Assembly: GCF_020037125.1 (NCBI RefSeq)
Contig: NZ_JAIQDG010000042.1
Coordinates: 1 to 64,000 of the forward strand
From: Myxococcus sp. RHSTA-1-4
GTDB taxonomy: Bacteria; Myxococcota; Myxococcia; Myxococcales; Myxococcaceae
Direction of reading: 5' to 3'
Length of the DNA stretch: 64,000 nucleotides
Part shown: in pieces, positions 35,875-45,632 of the stretch
How positions within the stretch are numbered: position 1 is the first letter of the stretch
Layout: each line of letters begins with the position of its first letter
Translations under genes and position numbers: made by a program
The notes under the pieces: generated by a model
Database searches by the model: none
Told to the model about the DNA's origin: nothing
The model's input: the letters and a program-made list of their open reading frames with translations, nothing else

Positions 35875-37245
35875 ATGAGCGGAACAGTGGTGAGGTGGTG
35901 CGCGGCGCTGGTGACGGCGCTGCTGGCACCGCGAGCAGGAGCCCAGGACACGGGGCCGGTGCAGGTGGTGGACGAGGTCGTGGTGCGTGGCCCGGAGAAG
36001 ACGCGCCCGGAGACGGTCCAGGCGTATTCACGAATCGACGCGGGCGACTCACTCACGCTCGAGGACCTGAGCCGCGTGGAGCGGCGCCTGGTGGCCACCG
36101 GCCTCTTCCAGGAGGTCAGGGTCCGCACCGAGCCCACGGGCACGGACCGGGTGCGCGTCATCCTGGAGGTGGAGGACAAGGCGTCCTGGGTGGTGGCGCC
36201 CACCTTCGCGCTGTCCGAGGCCAACGTGGGCGGCGGCCTGCTGTACGCGGAGAACAACCTGTGGGGCCGCAGCAAGAAGTTCGGGGCGGCGGCGCAGGTG
36301 AGCACGGCGGAGAGCGGCGTGTTCGCCGGCTACCTGGACCCGAACCTCTTCGGCTTCCCGCAGCTCCGCATGAGCCTGGAGGGGCAGCTCCGCAGCGACC
36401 GCGTGGACGAGTACCAGCCCGGAGCGAGCCAGAAGGACCCGGAGGTGGTGCGCAGCACGCGCCTCAACTCGGCCTCCGTCGCGGGAGAGCTGGGCTTCAT
36501 GCTCTTCGAGCGCGTGCGCGCGGCCGCGAAGTACCGGCTGATGCAGATTGACGCCAAGGCGCCGAGCGGGGACGAGGAGGTCACCACGGAGGCCTTCTCG
36601 ACGGGACCTTCCCAGCGGGACGCGTCGCTGCGGCTGATGGTGGGAGTGGACACGCGGCAGAACCTCCACGCGGTGATGGAGGGCATCAACCTCGAGGCCT
36701 CGTACGAGGTGTCGAATCCGAGCGTGGGGAGCGAGTTCCGCTACCGGCGCTTCGGGCTGCTGTACCGCCACGGCCTGCGGCTGATGGAGGAGCACAACCT
36801 GGTGCTGCGGGGCGAGGTGGCCGCGGGCGTGGACCTGCCCTTCCACCAGGAGCTGGTGATGGGAGGAAACTCGCTGCGCGGCTTCCTGCATCGCCAGTTC
36901 CGCGGCGACTCGCGGCTGTCCTTCACCGCCGAGTACCACTTCCCCCTCTTCACCATCCGCTCGCTGGCCTTCCGGGGCGTGGCCTTCTCCGACACGGGGC
37001 TGATGCTGTGGCGGGACATCCCCGAGGACCGGCAGCTCGTGGATGTGAATGGGCGCGTGGTGCGCGGCTACCTGCCGGACTCGGAGGAAGGGCTGAAGGG
37101 GGCCACGCTGGTACAGGGCGTGGGCGGTGGCCTGCGCCTGTACCTGCGCAACGTCATCCTGCCCCTGGTGGGCGTGGACGTGGCCTACGGCGTCAACTCG
37201 GGCGAGTTCCGCTTCTACCTCGTGGCGGGTGTGAGTCCGTCATGA
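35875..37245 (+). CDS. Omp85/BamA-type outer membrane protein with a single POTRA-like domain
   Basis: 456 residues: a signal peptide (VVRWCAALVTALLAPRAGAQ), one POTRA-like domain (DSLTLEDLSRVERRLVATGLFQEV), then an outer-membrane barrel of BamA type with the FYxR-like ending replaced by EFRFYLVAGVSPS. The barrel includes GGNSLRGFLHRQFRGDSRLSFTAEY, the RGF/Y loop of the family, here cited in parts: GGNSLRGF and FTAEYHFPLF. The short N-terminus makes it a TamA/PatA-like or surface-protein exporter, not BamA itself. The start is set by the signal peptide; no strong ribosome site is seen. Cargo unknown. Confidence 0.8.
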   Translation: MSGTVVRWCAALVTALLAPRAGAQDTGPVQVVDEVVVRGPEKTRPETVQAYSRIDAGDSLTLEDLSRVERRLVATGLFQEVRVRTEPTGTDRVRVILEVEDKASWVVAPTFALSEANVGGGLLYAENNLWGRSKKFGAAAQVSTAESGVFAGYLDPNLFGFPQLRMSLEGQLRSDRVDEYQPGASQKDPEVVRSTRLNSASVAGELGFMLFERVRAAAKYRLMQIDAKAPSGDEEVTTEAFSTGPSQRDASLRLMVGVDTRQNLHAVMEGINLEASYEVSNPSVGSEFRYRRFGLLYRHGLRLMEEHNLVLRGEVAAGVDLPFHQELVMGGNSLRGFLHRQFRGDSRLSFTAEYHFPLFTIRSLAFRGVAFSDTGLMLWRDIPEDRQLVDVNGRVVRGYLPDSEEGLKGATLVQGVGGGLRLYLRNVILPLVGVDVAYGVNSGEFRFYLVAGVSPS

Positions 37246-37389
37246 GTGGGCCGGCGGCAAGGCCCAACAGACAGGAAGCGGCGGCCTGTCAGCCGCGTCC
37301 CTGCCACGGCGTCAAGTGGCTCGCGTGCCGGCCCGGGCTCTCCGTGGCGGCGGGTGTACGCTCATTCCCTCTTGCCGCCGGTGGCCGCC

Positions 37390-40300
37390 ATGTCCCACGA
37401 ACGCTTCACGACCAGCCGCGAGGTGTACCACCGCATCCGATGGGACCCGCGTCTCGATGCGCGCGAGTTCGTCATCGGCTACGACGCGCACCTCGAACAA
37501 CTGGAGGAGATGCCCTTCGAGGCATTCGTCCCCGATGGGGAGATTCCCTGGCACCGCGTCTGGTACTTCAAACGCGGCCGGCAGGTGGTGTGGGACCGCA
37601 AGCAGCGCATCGACCTGCTCGCCTCCCTCACCCCGCCCGTGCAGGAGCCCGCGCCCATCGTGGCGGCTCCCGCGCGGGCGGTTGAGACGCCCGCTCCCGC
37701 CGCGGCCAGCCCCCGGTCCGACGAGGCGTCCGTGGGCACTCCTTCCGGATTCACGCCCCTGCCGGCCTGGCGCTTCGACACGAACGCCAACGCCTGGGTG
37801 GAGTCCAGCACCGGCGGCCCGCTCCCCTCCCCCGAGCGGCTCACGGTCCTCACCTTCAACGTCCTCTTCGACCTGTATGACGCGGACCTGCTCGCCACGG
37901 AGCGGAGGACACCGGCGATGCTCGCCCTGTTGCGGGACTCCGGCGCCGACGTCATCGCGTTACAGGAAGTCACGCCGCCGTTCCTCCGCGCGCTGCTCGC
38001 CGAGCCGTGGGTGCGCGAGCACTACTGGCTCTCCGAAGGTCCGGGCGCCTCCACCGTGACGCCGTATGGACAGGTGCTCCTGTCCCGCCTCCCCATCTCC
38101 TCGCTGTGGCAGCGCGCCTTCTCGCGCGACAAGCGCGTCATCGCGGCCCGGCTCGACATCAGCGGTGCCCCGCTGTGGGTGGCCACTCAGCACCTGACGA
38201 GCAACCGCACACCCACGGGCAGCACCGCGCGGGCCGCCCAGGTCCAGGCCCTCATCGAGTGGACCCGCTCGCTCGGCGCGGGGGCACCGGAGGCCGCGCC
38301 GGACGTGGTGCTTGCGGGTGACTTCAACTTCAGCGACGGCGAGCCCGAGGCCAGCGCGTTCACCGAGGCGGGCTTCGTGGATGCGTGGCCGGCGCTGCGG
38401 CCCACGGAGAGCGGGGAGACCTACGACCCCACCCGCAACGCCCTGGCCGCGCTCACCACGCGCTCCGGACGCCGTCAGCGGCTGGACCGGGTGCTGGTGT
38501 CCTCGCCCTCGGGGCGGCTCGTCCCGGAGGTGGTGGGTCTCCTCGGGGAGTCTCCGCTGGAAGGACCTCCGGCACCGGCCGGAGACGCGCTCTACCCATC
38601 GGACCACTTCGGCCTTCGCTGCGTCCTGCGCCGAAGCAGCGCTCCCATGCCAGAGGTCGCTCCCGTTCCGGCGCGGCCGAGAGCACGCACGGCGCCGCTC
38701 GTCCACCACACGGCGGTGGTGCTCATCCCGCCCGACTCGGTGTGGGAGCCCATCCAGGCCCTCCGCCGGAAGCATGACTCGAAGTTCCGGCGCTGGATGC
38801 CGCACGTCACCCTGCTCTACCCGTTCCTCCCAGAGGAACACTTCGATGACGCGGAGGCGCTGCTCGCGGAGGCGCTCCGGGACGTGAAGCCTTTCGAGGT
38901 GACGCTCTCCGGCTTCCATCACTTCGAGCACCGCGCCAACGTGACGGCGTGGCTCCGCCCGGAAGACCGGCCGCCCGGAGCGCTCAGGGCACTGCATGCG
39001 GCGCTGGAGAAGGCGCTGCCCGAATGTGACGAGCAGGGCCGCAAGTCGGCGCGAGGCTTCACGCCGCACCTCTCCGTCGGGCAGCTCCCTCGCTCGGGCG
39101 CCGCGGACATCGAGCGGACGCTGGCCTCGTGGGGGAAGCACTGGCAACCACTCACCTTCGAGGTGCGCGAGGTCTGCATCATCCGCAGGAAGGGCGATAC
39201 CCCGTTCGAGGTCGTCCGGCGGATACCGCTCGGAGGCTCGGGAGGTCGAGGCAACCGCTCCGTCCTCTCCGCCCAGGGAGCCGCGGAAACACCCGAAGCG
39301 GCGCGGCACTCCCGCACGGATGCGGTGCGGCAACTCCAGTCCCTCTGCGCCCGGATTGGAACGGAGCTGCACCCCTATGGCTCGTACCTCCTCGGCACGG
39401 ACGGTCCGGACAGCGACGTGGACGCGGTAGCCATCGGCCCCTCGCACCTGTCGCGCGAGGACTTCGCGCGTACCCTCATCCAGGAGCTGCCCCCCTCCTC
39501 GGGTGCCCGCTTCGTGGCCGATGCCGCCATCCCCTTGGTGAAGCTGTCCCTGGACGGCGTGAGCTTCGACGTGTCCTACGCCAGCCGCCCGGAGGGCGTG
39601 GCCCCCTGCTCTCCCGAGGAGCTGTTGGCCCTGCACTCGGAGGGGCTCGACACCGCCGGTCTCCGCTCCGTCCTGGGGTTGGAGGACTCGCGAGTCCTGC
39701 TCGACGAGGTGATGCGAGCGGACGCCGGGCCCGAGCGCTTCCGCAGGCTGCTGCGTGCCGTGAAGTCCTGGGCCAGGGCTCGCGGCATCTACTCACACGC
39801 CCTGGGCTACCTCGGAGGCCTGTCCTGGGCAGTCATGGCGGCCTGGGCCTGCACCCGGGCGCCCCGGGAGAAGGCGGGCTCCGACGTATCGCTGCTCGCA
39901 CACTTCTTCGAGACGTTCGCCGCCTGGCCCTGGCCCCAGCCGGTGGCACTCACACCCGAGACGGCGCGCTACCGGCCCGACGGCAAGAGGGACCTCCTGC
40001 CGGTCATCGCGCCCGCGCTCCCGGTGCGCAACACCGCGCGCAACGTGTCGCGCTCCACCTACCGCGTGCTGCGTGACGAGCTCGCCCGGGCCCACGGCCT
40101 GGTGGAACAGGCCCGCGCCCTGGGAACGGCCGAATCCTGGGAGTCACTCCTCGAGCCGCTGGACGTGGCCCACGAGTTTCCCGCCCGCCTGGAGCTCACC
40201 GTCAGCGCGCCCACGGACCACGCCTACGACGTGGCCTCGGGCTGGGTGCTCGGGCATCTCACCGCATTGGTCTACAGGCTGGAGGGCGACCGCCGCGTCT

Positions 40301-40503
40301 TCGTGCGTCCCCTGGCGCCCACGGGCGGAAGTGGAAAGCTGGTCATCGGACTGGAGGCCGGGGCCACCGGGGAGGCCTCGGGGCTCCTCCGGAGCCCCGG
40401 CGGAAGCCTTGCCCGGACGGTGGAAGAGTTCCGGACCTCCTTCATGGAATGGAGCCACCGTCCCATGGGCGCAGTGCTCCAGGTGGAGTTGCTGCACGCC
40501 TGA
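37390..40503 (+). CDS. Four-domain RNA-end processing protein: MJ1316 - EEP nuclease - 2H phosphoesterase - eukaryotic-type poly(A) polymerase
   Basis: 1037 residues. Residues 5-80 are an MJ1316/DUF504 domain, proposed to recognise cyclic RNA ends. Residues 150-415 are an endonuclease/exonuclease/phosphatase domain (LTVLTFNVLFD, LQEVT, GDFNFSDG, PSDHFGL), similar to TDP2-like enzymes. Residues 435-585 are a 2H phosphoesterase with both motifs (HVTLLYP at 472, HLSVGQL at 560). From 640 comes a nucleotidyltransferase (GSYLLGTDGPDSDVDAV, Asp676, Asp678) followed by the central domain of eukaryotic-type poly(A) polymerases (RGIYSHALGYLGGLSWA, FFETFAAWPWPQPV, LPVIAPALPVRNTARNVSRS). The protein probably trims or repairs RNA 3' ends and adds nucleotides. 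The start is the ATG of the MJ1316 domain. The substrate is not known. Confidence 0.85.
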   Translation: MSHERFTTSREVYHRIRWDPRLDAREFVIGYDAHLEQLEEMPFEAFVPDGEIPWHRVWYFKRGRQVVWDRKQRIDLLASLTPPVQEPAPIVAAPARAVETPAPAAASPRSDEASVGTPSGFTPLPAWRFDTNANAWVESSTGGPLPSPERLTVLTFNVLFDLYDADLLATERRTPAMLALLRDSGADVIALQEVTPPFLRALLAEPWVREHYWLSEGPGASTVTPYGQVLLSRLPISSLWQRAFSRDKRVIAARLDISGAPLWVATQHLTSNRTPTGSTARAAQVQALIEWTRSLGAGAPEAAPDVVLAGDFNFSDGEPEASAFTEAGFVDAWPALRPTESGETYDPTRNALAALTTRSGRRQRLDRVLVSSPSGRLVPEVVGLLGESPLEGPPAPAGDALYPSDHFGLRCVLRRSSAPMPEVAPVPARPRARTAPLVHHTAVVLIPPDSVWEPIQALRRKHDSKFRRWMPHVTLLYPFLPEEHFDDAEALLAEALRDVKPFEVTLSGFHHFEHRANVTAWLRPEDRPPGALRALHAALEKALPECDEQGRKSARGFTPHLSVGQLPRSGAADIERTLASWGKHWQPLTFEVREVCIIRRKGDTPFEVVRRIPLGGSGGRGNRSVLSAQGAAETPEAARHSRTDAVRQLQSLCARIGTELHPYGSYLLGTDGPDSDVDAVAIGPSHLSREDFARTLIQELPPSSGARFVADAAIPLVKLSLDGVSFDVSYASRPEGVAPCSPEELLALHSEGLDTAGLRSVLGLEDSRVLLDEVMRADAGPERFRRLLRAVKSWARARGIYSHALGYLGGLSWAVMAAWACTRAPREKAGSDVSLLAHFFETFAAWPWPQPVALTPETARYRPDGKRDLLPVIAPALPVRNTARNVSRSTYRVLRDELARAHGLVEQARALGTAESWESLLEPLDVAHEFPARLELTVSAPTDHAYDVASGWVLGHLTALVYRLEGDRRVFVRPLAPTGGSGKLVIGLEAGATGEASGLLRSPGGSLARTVEEFRTSFMEWSHRPMGAVLQVELLHA

Positions 40504-40572
40504 CGCCCGGCCAGAGATGCCCGTCCGCGGGGTGTGCGATGATGCCGGCGCACTTCCTCGCGGAGGACGTCC

Positions 40573-41493
40573 ATGGCGGAAACCTATCGGGTCGCGCGGC
40601 TCCCCATTCGCTTGCGCGGCTTCGTCCTGCCGGACACGAGCTCGCAGTTCGAGGGCTATGTCGAGCCGGGCGACTACCATGTGCTCGAAGAGAGGCGGGA
40701 CTACCCGAACCCCGACACCGACTACGCGCGGTTGGAGGTGCCGACACTGGGCGCCCTCGACACCTGGATTTGCGTGCGCTGGCGCACCCAGCGCTACGCG
40801 ACGCTGCTCGACCTGGAGAAGCCTCCGCCCGTCGAGCGGCTCTCGTTCAGCACCGAGCCGCTCGCCGTGGACGAGGAGCGTCTGACGTCCCTGCTCGCGG
40901 CGTTCGTCCCCTTCCGCTACGAGCTCGACGAGGCGCGCTACCCGTGGGTACTTCCGGGCATCCGCGTCCCGCTGGCGCCGCCCTCGGTCAACAACTGCTG
41001 CACCTTCATCGAGGCCCTGACGGTGAAGGCCTTCCGCGACGCACATGGCAGCGCGTTCGAGTGGGATGCGCGCCGCCACCGGCAGATGATGATCATGTCC
41101 TCGGAGGACTACTTCTCGCCCGTGACGGCCGCCGTGGAGAGCGGAATGGCGATTCCCGCGCCGTCCCCGAGCGTGCCGCCCCACCCGTGGGCCCTGGTGC
41201 AGGGCTGGCGCAACCAGTGGCGCTCGGGCCATACCTTCCTGGTGGTGGACCACCACGCGGCCACGGACAAGGTCCTCATGCTGGAGTCCAACAGCGCCTA
41301 CGGGCTCGACGGCGTCGGCTACCGGGGCATCGGCAACCTGCGAGACAAGGGCATCCATCCCCCCGCGAAGTGGTGGGAGCTGCCCGACGTGTGGACCTGG
41401 CGCCGCGTCTGCTCCACGTACCTCTTCCGGCAGCAGGCCTGGCTGAAGGTCCGGAATCGCAAGCTGTCCGGGCTCGAAGGCGGCCCCCGCTGA
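40573..41493 (+). CDS. Uncharacterised protein, possible SH3-like plus papain-fold (NlpC/P60-like) hydrolase
   Basis: 306 residues, no signal peptide. The first 80 residues (FEGYVEPGDYHVLEER) resemble a bacterial SH3-like domain. Further on, NNCCTFIEAL, GHTFLVVDHH and LESNSAYGLDG give Cys, His and Asn in the order of papain-fold NlpC/P60-like hydrolases, but spacing and overall match are weak, so the function is a guess. GGAGG lies 6 nt before the ATG. It starts 70 bp after the poly(A)-polymerase fusion gene on the same strand, so the two could be co-transcribed. Confidence 0.6.
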   Translation: MAETYRVARLPIRLRGFVLPDTSSQFEGYVEPGDYHVLEERRDYPNPDTDYARLEVPTLGALDTWICVRWRTQRYATLLDLEKPPPVERLSFSTEPLAVDEERLTSLLAAFVPFRYELDEARYPWVLPGIRVPLAPPSVNNCCTFIEALTVKAFRDAHGSAFEWDARRHRQMMIMSSEDYFSPVTAAVESGMAIPAPSPSVPPHPWALVQGWRNQWRSGHTFLVVDHHAATDKVLMLESNSAYGLDGVGYRGIGNLRDKGIHPPAKWWELPDVWTWRRVCSTYLFRQQAWLKVRNRKLSGLEGGPR

Positions 41494-41573
41494 GGCTCAC
41501 GCCTCCCGAAAAAGCACGCTCGCCCGCAACCATCCGCCGCCTGGCGTGTTGGAGGCCGCCAAGGAGGATTTCG

Positions 41574-42722
41574 ATGGCGGTCATGGTGCGTGTGCTGGGG
41601 TTGTCCCTGGGGTTGATGTTGTGGGCCTGTGGTGGCGGGGACGACCCTTCGCCCCCGGTCGACGCCGGTATCCCCGACGCGGGAGACAGCACGACGGACG
41701 GAGGCTCCGACGCGGGCACTCCCGACGCCGGCTCCCCGTGGGACGTGGTAACCACGGCGCTGGAGGCCCGGGTCGCCGATGCGGGCAGCTCCGTGCCAGG
41801 ACTGGGGCTCGCCGTGTACGACGCGCAGGACCGAAAGGTCTACGAGCGCATGGTGGGAGACTTCGCGCCGGACCGGCGGGTGGCGGTGGCTTCCTCCTCG
41901 AAGATGGTGGCCGGCACGGTCCTCTTCGAGGTCATCCGCCAGGGCCACCTCTCGCTGGATTCGACCACGGGCCAGGTGCTCGGCTGGAGCGGGGACAAGG
42001 CGAACATCACCCTGCGCCACCTGCTCTCCTTCACCTCCGGACTCCAGAACGAGCACTTCTGCACCATGCAGCCGGGCATCACCCTGGCGGACTGCGTCGC
42101 CACCATCGCCGGCACCGACCCGGTGGCCCCGCCCGGCACGCGCTACGACTATGGCAGCACCCACCTGCACGTGGCGGCGCGCATGGCCGAGGTGACCACG
42201 GGCAAGAGCTGGAACGCCCTCTTCCGCGAGACGCTGGCGGTGCCCCTCGGCCTGCCCCAGGAGGTGGCGTACTTCACCCAGCCGCGTCTGGGGCAGGGCC
42301 TCACCAACCCGCTCATCGCTGGCGGGCTGCGCACGTCGATGAACGAGTACGCCCCGCTCCTCGCGCTCGTCTTCCACCGGGGGCGCTACGCCGGGCTGGA
42401 GCGCGGCACGCCGGAGCTGTTCGACGCCCAGGCGCGCGAGCCCTTCCCCGGCGTGGTGATTGGAAACTCTCCCGTGAAGGACCTGGGACTGCCGTACCGC
42501 TACGGACTGACGGCCTGGCTGCACTGCGACACGCCCTCCGAGGGCTGTGACGTCATCAGCTCGCCGGGCGCCTTCGGCTGGACGCCCTGGGTGGACCGGA
42601 AGGCGGGCTACTACGCCATCCTCGGCATGCAGTTGGACCGCCAGGACAATGGAGTGGTCAACTTCTCGGTGAGCCTCTCCAACGAGCTCCAGCCCCTCAT
42701 CCGCGCGGCGCTCGGGCAGTAG
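41574..42722 (+). CDS. Serine hydrolase lipoprotein, beta-lactamase/class C (AmpC-like esterase) family
   Basis: 382 residues. Lipoprotein signal (VLGLSLGLMLWAC) and a low-complexity Asp/Gly/Pro linker precede a penicillin-binding-like hydrolase domain. SSSK (Ser107, Lys110) is the SxxK nucleophile motif; YDYGS takes the place of the YxN motif, as in related esterases. Strong AAGGAGGA 6 nt before the ATG fixes the start despite a much longer open frame. It probably acts at the cell surface as a peptidase or esterase; beta-lactam resistance cannot be claimed. Confidence 0.87.
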   Translation: MAVMVRVLGLSLGLMLWACGGGDDPSPPVDAGIPDAGDSTTDGGSDAGTPDAGSPWDVVTTALEARVADAGSSVPGLGLAVYDAQDRKVYERMVGDFAPDRRVAVASSSKMVAGTVLFEVIRQGHLSLDSTTGQVLGWSGDKANITLRHLLSFTSGLQNEHFCTMQPGITLADCVATIAGTDPVAPPGTRYDYGSTHLHVAARMAEVTTGKSWNALFRETLAVPLGLPQEVAYFTQPRLGQGLTNPLIAGGLRTSMNEYAPLLALVFHRGRYAGLERGTPELFDAQAREPFPGVVIGNSPVKDLGLPYRYGLTAWLHCDTPSEGCDVISSPGAFGWTPWVDRKAGYYAILGMQLDRQDNGVVNFSVSLSNELQPLIRAALGQ

Positions 42723-42746
42723 GCGCCGCGCGCGGGAAGACGGGGC

Positions 42747-44081
42747 TCAGCGCAGGTCCGACGGCAGCCTCGGCGAGGACAGCAGCTCGCGGAACACCTC
42801 CCAGCGCCGGGCGGGCGTCGCCTCCGGGCCCGCCTGCCGCTCCACGTACTGCTTCACCAGGTCCCGGCCCAGGTTGTAGTTGATGACGTACGAGCGATAG
42901 GTGTCGATGAAGGCCATGCGCTGCGCCGCGCGCTCCGGGGAGATGAGCGCGTAGCGCACGAGCCAGTCGCGAGCCGCCTCCCGGCTCATGGTGCCGTCGA
43001 GGTACCGGCGCGCGGCCTCGTTGCCCGCGTAGGACAGCTTCTCGGACAGCGACTCCATGCGCACGTAGTCCGCGGCGCGCTTCGGATCGAGTCCCGCGAG
43101 CGGGAAGAGGACGTCGCGCAGGTACGCCTCCGCGTCGGGGAAGGCCACGTCGATGCCGTAGTTGGCGCTGCCCTCGGCGATGAGCGACATGGGCGAGAAG
43201 AGCGGGTACACCTGGAACTCCACCCAGCCGCGCTCGCGCACCAGGTGCTGCTCCAGCAGCGCGTTGTAGACGTGGTGGCCGGGGTAGCCCTCATGCGCCG
43301 CGAGGTCGATGGCGCGCAGGATGAAGATGGGCAGGTCGGTGTTGACCTGGATGAGGCTGGTCGCGTTGCCCTTGAACCAGTTGTAGCCGCCCCACGGCTT
43401 GCCGGTGACGTACTCCAGGGTGAACGTCTCGTGGGCCGGCAGCGTCACGTACTTCAGCGTGCGGCGGCGCGCCTCCTCGATGGCGGCGCGGAAGACGGGG
43501 TCCAGCTTGTCCTTGGGGATGACGAAGCCCTGCCGGAAGCGCTCCAGGCGCTCGGTCAGGGGGCCCTGTCCTGGCACGAGCTCGTCGAGCCCGGCGCGCA
43601 GCGCCTCGAACTCCGCCTCGGTGTGCTGCGAGTCGCGCGCGTCGTAGAGGGCCTGGCTCTCCTCGTCGAACTTCAGCCGCTCGCCGGACAGCATCCGCAC
43701 CCGCGCGGCGAGGGCGGAGAGCTGCGTCAGCAGGAAGCGGCGGCGCATCGCGACGAGCGCGTCATCGGGCACCGGCACGTCCTCCACCGCCTTCACCAGC
43801 GCGGCGGCGCGCGCGGCAATCTCCGGCAGGGGCAGCTTCGCGGCCTCGGCCTCCTTCGCCCAGGCCTCCGGCCCGTAGTACGCGTCCACGTAGTTGCCGT
43901 CGTGCTGGCCCACGGCGAGGACCAGCTTCACGTACTGCTCGGCGGAGGAGTCCAGGGAGGAAGGTGTCGTCATCGGCGGGTTCGTGGAGGGCTCGGAGGT
44001 GGGCGTCGCGCCACGCGTGGCGCAGGCGAGCACCGAGGAGGTGAGGACGAGGACAGACAGCAGGCGAAAGCGCGGAGGCAT
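42747..44081 (-). CDS. DUF885-family putative zinc-dependent lipoprotein
   Basis: 444 residues. Lipoprotein signal (LLSVLVLTSSVLAC), then a mostly helical domain with HEGYPGHH (from His263), the conserved HExxxH-like motif of DUF885 proteins, which are thought to be metallopeptidases or carboxypeptidases. FTLEYVTGKPWGGYNWFKG and SANYGIDVAFP also fit the family. Substrate unknown. Convergent with the serine hydrolase gene, 24 bp between stops. Confidence 0.82.
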   Translation of the reverse strand: MPPRFRLLSVLVLTSSVLACATRGATPTSEPSTNPPMTTPSSLDSSAEQYVKLVLAVGQHDGNYVDAYYGPEAWAKEAEAAKLPLPEIAARAAALVKAVEDVPVPDDALVAMRRRFLLTQLSALAARVRMLSGERLKFDEESQALYDARDSQHTEAEFEALRAGLDELVPGQGPLTERLERFRQGFVIPKDKLDPVFRAAIEEARRRTLKYVTLPAHETFTLEYVTGKPWGGYNWFKGNATSLIQVNTDLPIFILRAIDLAAHEGYPGHHVYNALLEQHLVRERGWVEFQVYPLFSPMSLIAEGSANYGIDVAFPDAEAYLRDVLFPLAGLDPKRAADYVRMESLSEKLSYAGNEAARRYLDGTMSREAARDWLVRYALISPERAAQRMAFIDTYRSYVINYNLGRDLVKQYVERQAGPEATPARRWEVFRELLSSPRLPSDLR

Positions 44082-44292
44082 GGCGAGGTCCGGTTGTAGA
44101 TGGCCCAGGCGCTCCTGACCAGCGAGGGCCCCGGCTGGCGTGCACCGCGAGTCGCGGCAAGGCGTGCCCCAGGTCCTACGGAATCCCCCGCATGGGCGCG
44201 CTGGGGTATTCCTGGTATTCCCAATGTGACGGAGATGTGGCCGGACATCATCGGCTGGCGCATGGCCGACTCGTCACGAAAGGGAGCACGAC

Positions 44293-45606
44293 ATGGGAGC
44301 GCATCGGCGGAGCAGGTCCTGGGTGAAGTTCCGGCACGGGATGCTCGTGGGGCTGGCGGCGGCGCTGGCGGGCTGCGCACCGGACACCGGCGGCACGGAG
44401 GAGCGCCCGGCCACGGAGCAGCAGGCGCTGGCGGCCTGCTCGTACACCATCACCACGAACACCTACGTGGGCGCGGACTACTGGGGCACCATCGTCTTCA
44501 AGAACACCGGCACGGCGGCCATGACGCGGCCACAGATTGCGTTCGGTGTCCCGAGCGGCGTCATCTGTGACTACGACGAGCCCGGCTGGACGCACACCCA
44601 GAGCGGCACGACGTGCACGTACTCGCGGACGTCGGACCTCACCGTGGCCGTGAATGCGTCGTACACGTTCTATTACTCGACGACGTCGAACACCTCCTTC
44701 ACCGCCACCAACATCCAGATTTCCGACCCGAGCTGCGGCGGCACCACCGGAGGCACGGGGCTGAGCGCCAACCAGAAGAAGGTGGCGGAGGACCTGACCA
44801 GCATCTGGGAGAACGACACGCCCACCATCGACTACGCGTACTCGGAGAACATCCAGGACGGGCGCGGGTACACCAATGGGCGCGCGGGCTTCTGCACCGG
44901 CACGGGTGACGCCATCCAGGTCGTCCAGTGCTACGTCAACCTGCGGAGCGCGGCCAACGGCAACCTGATGGCGAAGTACATGCCGGGGCTCACCACCATC
45001 AACAACCGCTTCCTCTCCACGGGTGAGTCCCAGTCCTCGACGTCCGAGCTCGACTCCGTGGGCAACTGGCGGGCCGACTGGGCCGCCAGCTACAACAACA
45101 CCACCACGCGCGCGGACTTCAAGAGCTGCCAGGACCAGATCAACGACAACCTTTATTACACGCCGGCCATGAACGAGGCCGCGAAGTGGGGCCTCACCAC
45201 CGCGCTGTCGAAGACCGCGCTGTACGACGCCTTCATCAACCACGGCGAGTCCGGCGCCCGGAGCATCATCCGCTCCGCCAACACCGCGCTCGGCAACTCC
45301 GGACAGGTGGCGCCCGTCATCGGCTACAACGGCATCACCGAGAGCGCGTGGCTGCAGAAGTTCCTCGAGAAGCGCCGGGACGTGCTCGCCGGGGACTCGA
45401 CGTGGATTGAGGCCGTGGACCGCGTCGCCGCCTACGAGAAGCTGCGCCGGCGTGGCAACTGGGACCTGGGCACCGCCTTCCGCAACGACGTCCGCGCCCG
45501 CGACTGCTGGGGCACGACGTATCCGTTCAGCGGCTACACGGTGCGGCAGATCAACCCGGACGGAAGCTGGAGCACGCCGACGTCGTACACGTACTCCTGC
45601 CAGTAA
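44293..45606 (+). CDS. GH46 chitosanase lipoprotein with N-terminal CBM2-like domain
   Basis: 437 residues. Signal with lipobox LAGC, then about 100 residues with a cellulose-binding-like beta fold (YTITTNTYVGADYWGTIVF, Cys pair), then a glycoside hydrolase family 46 chitosanase. SENIQDGRGYTNGRAGF and CTGTGD contain the likely catalytic pair, Glu185 and Asp206. This enzyme cleaves chitosan, relevant to predation on fungi and decomposing biomass. GGGAG precedes the ATG. The 211-bp upstream region separates it from the divergent DUF885 gene. Confidence 0.9.
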   Translation: MGAHRRSRSWVKFRHGMLVGLAAALAGCAPDTGGTEERPATEQQALAACSYTITTNTYVGADYWGTIVFKNTGTAAMTRPQIAFGVPSGVICDYDEPGWTHTQSGTTCTYSRTSDLTVAVNASYTFYYSTTSNTSFTATNIQISDPSCGGTTGGTGLSANQKKVAEDLTSIWENDTPTIDYAYSENIQDGRGYTNGRAGFCTGTGDAIQVVQCYVNLRSAANGNLMAKYMPGLTTINNRFLSTGESQSSTSELDSVGNWRADWAASYNNTTTRADFKSCQDQINDNLYYTPAMNEAAKWGLTTALSKTALYDAFINHGESGARSIIRSANTALGNSGQVAPVIGYNGITESAWLQKFLEKRRDVLAGDSTWIEAVDRVAAYEKLRRRGNWDLGTAFRNDVRARDCWGTTYPFSGYTVRQINPDGSWSTPTSYTYSCQ

Positions 45607-45632
45607 CCCGCCTCACGGCGCGGAGGCAGATG

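Noticed and set aside
44215..44231. Direct repeat GGTATTCC twice, one base apart, before the chitosanase
   Set aside because: Too short to claim as an operator without other evidence.
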